From: Bacteroidales bacterium | GTDB lineage: Bacteria; Bacteroidota; Bacteroidia; Bacteroidales; UBA7332 | DNA length: 64,000 bases | Direction: 5' to 3' | Assembly (NCBI GenBank): GCA_028687995.1 | Contig: JAQTZA010000006.1 | Span: 32,486-96,485 of the forward strand | Shown here: positions 58,077-64,000 of the stretch, piece after piece | How the letters are laid out: the number at the start of each line of letters is the position of its first letter | Numbering within the stretch: position 1 is the first letter of the stretch | The notes under the pieces: model-generated | What the model was told of the DNA's origin: nothing | Database searches by the model: none | What the model saw: the letters and a program-made list of their open reading frames with translations, nothing else | Translations under genes and position numbers: made by a program

Positions 58077-58466
58077 ATGAAACTTAAATATTGGCTACCG
58101 GCATTTGTGCTGATGCTTACCTCTTTCGCTACAATTGATGCGCAAAACAAGAAAGAAGTTGTCTCTTCTGACGTTGTAACAATGCTTCAAAAAGACAAGA
58201 AACTGGTTGTGCTAGATGTGCGTTCTCCAGAAGAATTTAGCGAAGGACACATCAAAGGAGCACTCAACATCGATATTCGCCAATCGGATGCAACAGCAAA
58301 AATTGACAAGCTCGATAAAAATGCGAAATACATTGTGCATTGTCGTACCAATCATCGAAGTTCAATGGCTGTCAGTTACATGATGCAGAAAGGTTTTAAA
58401 ACCATTTTTCAAATGATGGATGGATTTTCGGGTTGGGCTGCCAATGGATTACCTATCCAGAAATAA
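58077..58466 (+). CDS. Exported rhodanese-domain sulfurtransferase
   Basis: The 129-residue protein starts with a signal peptide (WLPAFVLMLTSFATIDAQ) and has a single rhodanese domain with VVLDVRSPEEFSEGHIKGAL and the active loop YIVHCRTNHRSSMA, the Cys being the persulfide carrier. It is likely periplasmic and probably passes sulfane sulfur between SQR, thioredoxin and other partners. It is fifth in the operon. Confidence 0.93.
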   Translation: MKLKYWLPAFVLMLTSFATIDAQNKKEVVSSDVVTMLQKDKKLVVLDVRSPEEFSEGHIKGALNIDIRQSDATAKIDKLDKNAKYIVHCRTNHRSSMAVSYMMQKGFKTIFQMMDGFSGWAANGLPIQK

Positions 58467-58478
58467 GAAAAATCAAAA

Positions 58479-58940
58479 ATGGAAAATCAAAAGCGACTTT
58501 ATAGCAAATCGGATATACAGACCATGCGCATGGCGGATGAATCGCGGATCATGGGCAAAAATAGAGTCGATGAATTAATCAATTTTGCACAAAACTCAGG
58601 ACTCAAACGAATTGGAATTGCTCATTGCATCGGTATGCAGAAAGAAGCCGACAAACTTAAAAGTCGATTGTCTGAAAAATTTGAAGTTTATTCTGTGGAT
58701 TGCAAGTATGGTCGTATTCCTTCGTCTGAAATGCTCGAAAATGATTCGAAAGGCATTTCGTGCAACCCTGCCGGACAAGCTGACTTTTTGTCACAAAACG
58801 ATACGGAGTTAAATATTTCGTTTGGGTTGTGTGTGGGTCACGACATTGTATTCAATCAGAAATCGAAAGTTCCAACGACGACTTTGATCGTAAAAGATCG
58901 TGAGCATAAACACAATCCTTACAAAGAGTTCGAAGATTAA
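58479..58940 (+). CDS. DUF1847 metal-binding protein
   Basis: The 153-residue soluble protein has four conserved Cys regions: IGIAHCIGMQ, YSVDCKYGRI, KGISCNPAGQADFL and FGLCVGHDIVF, the family layout for DUF1847. Such proteins are assumed to bind zinc or an iron-sulfur centre. Function is unknown; its place at the end of the sulfur operon suggests a cytosolic role in persulfide or metal handling. It ends just before a bidirectional terminator. Confidence 0.82.
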   Translation: MENQKRLYSKSDIQTMRMADESRIMGKNRVDELINFAQNSGLKRIGIAHCIGMQKEADKLKSRLSEKFEVYSVDCKYGRIPSSEMLENDSKGISCNPAGQADFLSQNDTELNISFGLCVGHDIVFNQKSKVPTTTLIVKDREHKHNPYKEFED

Positions 58941-58963
58941 ATCTTTGATTTTTTTATAAAAAT

Positions 58964-59000
58964 AAAACGGTTTCGTTCATATTCTGAGCAAAACCGTTTT
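58964..59000. terminator. Bidirectional terminator between the sulfur operon and the EF-G2-like gene
   Basis: AAAACGGTTT (58964-58973) pairs with AAACCGTTTT (58991-59000) around a 17-base loop; T-rich flanks on both sides. Confidence 0.8.
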
Positions 59001-59020
59001 TGTTTAATAAGAGCTAGGTG

Positions 59021-61180
59021 TCAATCGTGTTCTTGATGCACTGCTTCGTATTCTTTCAGCAACTTGTCTTGCACATCTGCCGGTACCAATTCATAACTGG
59101 CAAATTTCATCGAAAAAGCCGCACGACCACCAGTGAGTGAACTCATAGCTGTAGAGTAATTACCCATCTCTTTGAGTGGTACTTTTGCACTCAGCTTTTC
59201 GAATCCTTTGTCGCTTTGCATACCCATGATGATGGCTCTTCTACCTTGTAAATCGCTCATTACATCTCCTAGCTTGTCGGCAGGAGTAAGTACTTCGATG
59301 TCGTAGATTGGTTCCAATATTTTCGGTCCAGCAGTTTTGAATGCTTCGATAAATGCATTACGTCCCGCTAATCGGAATGATATTTCATTAGAATCTACAG
59401 GGTGCATTTTGCCATCATATACAATTACGCGTACGTCACGAGCATAAGAGCCGGTAAGTGGGCCCTGTTCAAGTCTATCCATAATTCCTTTCAATATAGC
59501 CGGTAAAAACCGAGTGTCGATGGATCCACCAACGATGCTGTTTACAAATATCAATTTGCCACCCCAGTCTAGTTCATGTACTTGCGTGTCACGTACAGAA
59601 ACTTTAAACTCTTGTCCATTGAATTTGTATGTTTCTGGAATTGGAGCACCTTCTATGAATGGTTCCACGATCAAATGCACTTCTCCAAACTGACCTGCCC
59701 CACCAGATTGTTTTTTGTGGCGATAATCGGCTCTTGCAGCCTTGGTGATGGTCTCTCTATATGGAATTTTAGGTTCAGAGTATTCGATTAACATTTTATC
59801 GTCGTGTTCCAATCTCCATTTGAGGGTTTTGAGGTGGAATTCACCTTGTCCCTTTACAATGATCTGTTTCAACTCTTTTGAATGCTCTATAATCCATGTT
59901 GGATCTTCTTCGTGCATACGAGTAAGCAATTCGCTCAGTTTTTCTGCATCAGCTTCGTTTACAGGTTTTATTGCACGACGATATTTAGGCTCAGGATATT
60001 TGATGAAATTAAATTGATATTCGCATCCTTTTGCATTAAGGGTAGCGCCTGTTTTAGTCTCTTTCAATTTAAGAGTGACGCCTATATCACCAGCTACTAT
60101 CTCCTCTACTTTGTTTCGAATTTGACCAGAAGCACAGAATACTTGAGCGATGCGCTCTTTTGATCCTCTATTTGCATTAATGACATCCACTCCTTCGTGC
60201 AGTTTTCCAGACATCACTTTGAAATAAGTCACTTCGCCAATGTGCGGTTCTACCGATGTTTTGAACACGTAAACGCTTGTTGGTCCGTTTACTTCTGGTG
60301 AAATATCTTCGCCTTCCGAAGTAGTCACATGAGGCATTTCGCTAACAAATGGGCAAACATTTCCTAAAAATTCCATCAGGCGACGTACGCCCATATCCCG
60401 ACCACCATCTACGCAAAAAACAGGGAACATTCCTCTCGAAAGCAATCCTTTGTGAATTCCTTCTCTCATTTCGTCTTCAGACAATGTGCCTTGATCAAAG
60501 AATTTTTCCATCAAAGATTCATCATTCTCGGCGGCTGCTTCTACTAATTTTTGGTGAAGTTCTTCGGCTTTGTCTTTTTCTGAACCTGGTATTTCTAAAA
60601 CTTCTGGAGCGCCACCTTCTGGTCTCCATTTATACATTTTCATTTTCAATACATCAATTACTGCATTGAATTGAGGTCCACAGACTACGGGATATTGTAT
60701 CAACACTATTTTACCTCCGTAAGTTTCTGTTAGTTGCTCGACTGTGCTGTCGAAATCCGCCTTTTCTCCGTCCAATTGATTGGCAACGAAAATTAGCGGC
60801 TTGTTTAATTTTTCCGTAATACGAAATTGATTTTGTGTGCCCACTTCCACTCCATATTGGGTGTTTACTACCATTAAGGCGGTATCGGTCACATTTAATG
60901 CTGTATAAACCCCACCCACAAAGTCATCGGAGCCGGGGCAATCAATAAAATTTAGTTTCTTTCCGTTCCATTCTACGTGGAAAACAGTTGGGAAGACGCT
61001 GTATCCGTATTCTTGCTCTACGGGGAAATAGTCACAAACGGTGTTTTTGGAATCCACGTTTCCTCTACGTTTGGTGTATCCACCCTCGTAGAGCATTGAC
61101 TCAGCGAGCGTGGTTTTCCCCGATCCAGAACTTCCCAAAAGGGAGATGTTCTTGATTTCATGCGATTGATAGACTTTCAT
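59021..61180 (-). CDS. EF-G2-like elongation factor G paralogue with an altered GTPase centre
   Basis: The 719-residue protein has all five EF-G domains. The P-loop reads LLGSSGSGKTTLAES (15-29), G3 reads DCPGSDDF (80-87) and the G4 motif is ANQLDGEK. Domain IV with KQSGGAGQFGEVHLIVEP and domain V with YDIEVLTPADKLGDVMSDL are intact. Canonical EF-G has DTPGHVDF at G3; here the catalytic His is Ser. This fits Bacteroides EF-G2, a paralogue reported to support translation with little or no GTP hydrolysis. I chose ATG 61180 rather than the in-frame TTG two codons upstream. It is monocistronic. Confidence 0.9.
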   Translation of the reverse strand: MKVYQSHEIKNISLLGSSGSGKTTLAESMLYEGGYTKRRGNVDSKNTVCDYFPVEQEYGYSVFPTVFHVEWNGKKLNFIDCPGSDDFVGGVYTALNVTDTALMVVNTQYGVEVGTQNQFRITEKLNKPLIFVANQLDGEKADFDSTVEQLTETYGGKIVLIQYPVVCGPQFNAVIDVLKMKMYKWRPEGGAPEVLEIPGSEKDKAEELHQKLVEAAAENDESLMEKFFDQGTLSEDEMREGIHKGLLSRGMFPVFCVDGGRDMGVRRLMEFLGNVCPFVSEMPHVTTSEGEDISPEVNGPTSVYVFKTSVEPHIGEVTYFKVMSGKLHEGVDVINANRGSKERIAQVFCASGQIRNKVEEIVAGDIGVTLKLKETKTGATLNAKGCEYQFNFIKYPEPKYRRAIKPVNEADAEKLSELLTRMHEEDPTWIIEHSKELKQIIVKGQGEFHLKTLKWRLEHDDKMLIEYSEPKIPYRETITKAARADYRHKKQSGGAGQFGEVHLIVEPFIEGAPIPETYKFNGQEFKVSVRDTQVHELDWGGKLIFVNSIVGGSIDTRFLPAILKGIMDRLEQGPLTGSYARDVRVIVYDGKMHPVDSNEISFRLAGRNAFIEAFKTAGPKILEPIYDIEVLTPADKLGDVMSDLQGRRAIIMGMQSDKGFEKLSAKVPLKEMGNYSTAMSSLTGGRAAFSMKFASYELVPADVQDKLLKEYEAVHQEHD

Positions 61181-61428
61181 GTTCAATCAGATTTAAATGG
61201 TTAATGAATAAGGAAATAAGTATGCGCAAATTAGAATAATTTCGCCAAATAAACAATCTTATGACAGTGTTAGAAAACATAATTGTTTGACAGACGTTTT
61301 AAGGTTGTTCTGCTACATTTTGAAAGTGAGATTTTTTAGAATTCTGAGAAGTAAATTCATCAGAAATGTACGAATAAGTGGCTATAGCAAAATATTTCCT
61401 CTATTTTTACACTGTTAATAAAAGAGAT

Positions 61429-62559
61429 TTGGCTGGAATTTATATACACATACCTTTTTGTAAAATGCGATGTAGTTATTGCGATTTTTTTTCAACCACG
61501 AATGACTCTACCGCGAGTCGCTATGTGGATGCAGTATGTCGTGAGCTTGAAACCCGTAGAAACGAATTACCTAATGAAACGATTCAGACTATATATTTTG
61601 GTGGTGGCACTCCTTCGCAACTGACGATTGGTCAATTTGGTCAGATATTTGAATCGATCCATGCGAATTTTAAAATTGAGGAAAGTGCTGAAATTACGAT
61701 CGAGGCAAATCCTGATGATATGACTGAATCGTATGTATCTGGAATCACTACTTTGCCATTCAACCGCGTGAGCATGGGCGTACAGAGTTTTGATGACCAC
61801 GACTTGAAAAGTTTGAATAGGAGACACGACGCCCGTCAAGCGTTGGATGTGATTGAATTGTGTCGCAAAAACGGATTGACTAACATTAGTATCGATCTGA
61901 TGTATGGCTTGCCAAATCAAACCATTGAAGCCTGGAGAAAAAATGTAGACATTGCCATTTCGCTGCCTGTGCAGCATATTTCTGCCTATCATTTGATTTA
62001 CGAAAAAGGAACAAATCTTTATCGCAAACTTAAGAAAGGTGAAGTAAAAGAGGCGGATGAAGAATTAAGTGTTGCTATGTTTCAATATTTACGTGAGAAG
62101 CTGATGGCAAAAGAATTTCTACATTATGAGATTTCCAATTTTGCACTCAATGGTTTCTTCTCGCAACATAACTCATCCTATTGGCAAGGTATTCCTTATC
62201 TTGGAATTGGCACATCAGCACACTCGTTTGATGGTGTGAGTCGGTTCTGGAATCCATCCAATATCAAACTCTATTTGGAGCAAGCCGAAAAGGGCATTTT
62301 TTCGCCTGAAATTGAAGAAAGCTCGCTTCACAGTCGATACAACGATTTCGTAATAGTGACTCTACGAACAATGTGGGGTCTCAACTTGATAGAATTAGAA
62401 AAACGGTATGGAAAAGAACTAGCCACGTTTTTCCTCAAAGAAGCAGAGCCGTTTCTTAAAAATGGCATGTTGTTGAAAAATGGTAATCAATTTTCGATTT
62501 CTAGCAAAGGGCTTTTTGTTTCCGATACCGTGATGTCTCAACTCCTTTTTGTCGATTAA
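61429..62559 (+). CDS. HemW-like radical SAM protein
   Basis: The product of about 376 residues starts AGIYIHIPFCKMRCSYCDFF with the CxxxCxxC radical-SAM cluster motif. It then has TIYFGGGTPSQL, IEANPDDM, RVSMGVQSFDD and DLMYGLPNQT, and the C-terminal HemW-type domain. HemW is a haem chaperone, and older annotation as anaerobic coproporphyrinogen oxidase is usually wrong for this group. The frame is open upstream to a GTG at 61378. I prefer TTG 61429 because it gives the standard N-terminus and follows an AAAAGAGA stretch; this is inference. Confidence 0.88.
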   Translation: MAGIYIHIPFCKMRCSYCDFFSTTNDSTASRYVDAVCRELETRRNELPNETIQTIYFGGGTPSQLTIGQFGQIFESIHANFKIEESAEITIEANPDDMTESYVSGITTLPFNRVSMGVQSFDDHDLKSLNRRHDARQALDVIELCRKNGLTNISIDLMYGLPNQTIEAWRKNVDIAISLPVQHISAYHLIYEKGTNLYRKLKKGEVKEADEELSVAMFQYLREKLMAKEFLHYEISNFALNGFFSQHNSSYWQGIPYLGIGTSAHSFDGVSRFWNPSNIKLYLEQAEKGIFSPEIEESSLHSRYNDFVIVTLRTMWGLNLIELEKRYGKELATFFLKEAEPFLKNGMLLKNGNQFSISSKGLFVSDTVMSQLLFVD

Positions 62560-62787
62560 TTTCCCTCAATTTCTTCGTATTCTTTCTGCTATTTCTTCCA
62601 AGATTAAGCTAACTGCTTGATTTTATGTTAAATCCGATATTTAGGTAAAAAAACAAAAATGTTATATAAATGCGTTATTCAGTTTGCATAAATTGAATAT
62701 TTTCTCGTTTAAGTTATAATTTGAAGTTTTCATAAATAAAATGCAGCAAATGAAAAACTTAGACTTTATAAAAAAAAGTCCATAAAA
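62560..62787. other. AT-rich intergenic stretch without a gene
   Basis: Nothing recognisable is seen between the HemW-like stop and the promoter of the sensor kinase; no hairpin with a U-tract follows the stop. Confidence 0.6.
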
Positions 62788-62818
62788 TTTGCAATTAACA
62801 AGTAAATAGTTAAATTTG
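62788..62818 (+). promoter_or_regulatory. Promoter TTTG-N19-TAAATTTG of the sensor kinase
   Basis: TTTG at 62788-62791 and TAAATTTG at 62811-62818 with a 19-base spacer, close to the ideal. The leader to ATG 62956 is about 130 bases and contains a short hairpin (TTAGCGTTT / AAATGCTAA, 62834-62854). Confidence 0.75.
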
Positions 62819-62955
62819 CAGTTTAAAGTTAAATGATTAGCGTTTAATAAATGCTAAAAAAAACAAACAATTTAACTTTTAACTTGTTTAAATAGGATGA
62901 ATTCGCGCTTAAATCCTTTGAAAAGAACCATTAAATTGACCCACGCCTGCTGATA

Positions 62956-64000
62956 ATGAAAAAATCGACGATATGGTTATTGATAATGGTTATGGTGCTC
63001 ACTTTCGTTACGTTACTTGGTCTTCAGATAGACTATATTAATGTGATGGTAAAAATGAGAAACGAGCAATTTAATGAAGCAGTAACTCGCAGTTTATATC
63101 AAGTTTCCAAAACATTAGAATACGAAGAAACACGACAATACCTTGAGGAAGATGTGGTAGAGACCGCAGAAATTGTCCACAAATATAATTTTGCAAAGCT
63201 GAGTGAAAAATACCTCGATATTCAGAACAATAATAACCCGTTTGTCGAGCAAAATCGTCAAATTCAACTCATAACCGACAGTTTAAACCAAAAGGTGGTT
63301 TCGCCCAAAGTTTATATCTCTTCGGGGCATGGAGTGAATAGCATTTTGCATACATCGCGAGAACTTCAAGATGTACTCAAAGGTAGATATTTGTATGAAA
63401 AGGCATTGCTCGACGAAGTTATATTGAATATCCTATATCAATCGGGTACACGCCGACTCGAAAATCGGTTGGATATGAAGGGGTTGAATGATATGTTGAA
63501 ATCGGAATTGCAAAATAACGGTTTGAATTTGTTCTTTGAATATGAGGTAGTTGACAACGATAAGAGAGTTATATATCGTAACTCGGTGGAAGATTTTGAT
63601 CAGCAAGATGATGTTTATACACAAATTTTATTTCCGAATGATACGCCGTTGAAATTAAACTTATTGAGAGTGCATTTCCCAACCAAACAGAGTTATATAT
63701 ATAGTTCTGTTCGTTTTATGATACCGTCGTTTATTTTTACTTTCATCTTGTTGATTACGTTTGGCTTTACCACCTATATAATTTACAGGCAGAAGAGGGT
63801 TTCTGAGATGCGGAATGATTTTATAAACAATATGACGCATGAATTTAAAACGCCACTTTCGACTATTTCTCTCGCTGCGCAAATGTTGAAAGACCCTGCG
63901 GTTACGAAAAATCCAACGCTGTTTCAGCATATATCAGGAGTGATAATGGATGAAACAAAAAGATTGAGTTTTCAAGTTGAGAAGGTGTTGCAAATGTCCC
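62956..64000 (+). CDS. Sensor histidine kinase, N-terminal part (cut by the window edge)
   Basis: The open frame from ATG 62956 to the end encodes 348 residues. It has an N-terminal membrane helix (STIWLLIMVMVLTFVTLLG), a periplasmic domain of about 230 residues with no obvious motif, a second helix (FMIPSFIFTFILLITFGF, about 255-280) and a HisKA domain with phospho-acceptor His in NDFINNMTHEFKTPLSTISL. The ATPase domain is missing because the window ends. The layout resembles RprX-like kinases of Bacteroides. The gene for its regulator probably lies to the right. Confidence 0.88.
   Translation, partial: MKKSTIWLLIMVMVLTFVTLLGLQIDYINVMVKMRNEQFNEAVTRSLYQVSKTLEYEETRQYLEEDVVETAEIVHKYNFAKLSEKYLDIQNNNNPFVEQNRQIQLITDSLNQKVVSPKVYISSGHGVNSILHTSRELQDVLKGRYLYEKALLDEVILNILYQSGTRRLENRLDMKGLNDMLKSELQNNGLNLFFEYEVVDNDKRVIYRNSVEDFDQQDDVYTQILFPNDTPLKLNLLRVHFPTKQSYIYSSVRFMIPSFIFTFILLITFGFTTYIIYRQKRVSEMRNDFINNMTHEFKTPLSTISLAAQMLKDPAVTKNPTLFQHISGVIMDETKRLSFQVEKVLQMS

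Noticed and set aside
62834-62854. Possible riboswitch or attenuator in the sensor-kinase leader
   Set aside because: One short hairpin with no recognisable aptamer or alternative pairing; only noted with the promoter.

Overview
The window looks like the chromosome of a Bacteroidota bacterium, most likely a Bacteroidales anaerobe related to Paludibacter. The support is AT-rich DNA, many TAnnTTTG-type -7 promoter boxes, a SusC/SusD outer-membrane uptake pair, a type IX secretion sorting domain, an ECF sigma/FecR pair, an LruC-domain lipoprotein and an EF-G2-like factor. The genus is an inference, because there is no rRNA in the window.

Layout. 1-1.4 kb: two near-identical tandem genes for a 41-residue peptide with a double-glycine leader, then two unrecognised genes. 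1.6-8.6 kb: secreted and envelope proteins (a papain-type peptidase, a ketopantoate-reductase-like enzyme, a TPR lipoprotein, a trypsin-like protease with a T9SS tail). 8.8-12.9 kb: a nickel-pincer cofactor operon (nikR, NicO/UreH-type permease, larE, larB, larC) with a palindromic NikR operator. 13-19.3 kb: tRNA-His, folD, ffh and a three-gene biotin-dependent acyl-CoA carboxylase. 19.9-30.8 kb: lipoproteins, a LytS/LytTR-type two-component pair, a methyltransferase, an ABC-F protein, an LruC-domain protein, a glycosyltransferase and a HELGH metalloprotein. 30.9-41.7 kb: a polysaccharide utilisation locus (PUL) read leftwards: susC, susD, a susE/F-like gene, a beta-propeller lipoprotein, a GH20 hexosaminidase and an HGSNAT-like membrane acyltransferase, which suggests amino-sugar glycans. 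41.9-47.5 kb: an AT-rich island of orphan toxin and immunity fragments, a broken IS1 transposase and repeats. It lies between the PUL and a divergent ECF sigma/FecR pair at 47.6-49.3 kb. 49.3-53.6 kb: an SGNH hydrolase, a GDPD, two NAD(P)-binding proteins, an NTF2-like protein and an HxlR regulator. 53.7-58.9 kb: a sulfide:quinone-oxidoreductase-like gene, a Crp/Fnr regulator, and a divergent six-gene operon (thioredoxin, ferredoxin-type membrane protein, phosphatase-like, DUF2892, rhodanese, DUF1847). 59-64 kb: an EF-G2-like factor, a HemW-like protein and the start of a sensor kinase.

The main unexplained structures are these. (1) The tandem double-glycine peptides differ almost only at synonymous sites. 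(2) Two separate intergenic arrays have exact 21-bp periods and read as heptapeptide repeats. (3) A dispersed element carrying a terminator-like hairpin followed by a -7 box occurs three times in the toxin island, and one copy supplies the apparent promoter of the ECF sigma gene. (4) A NikR homologue keeps only one of four canonical nickel ligands although its operator is intact. (5) A compact sulfur/thiol gene set has paired Fnr-like boxes at its divergent centre.
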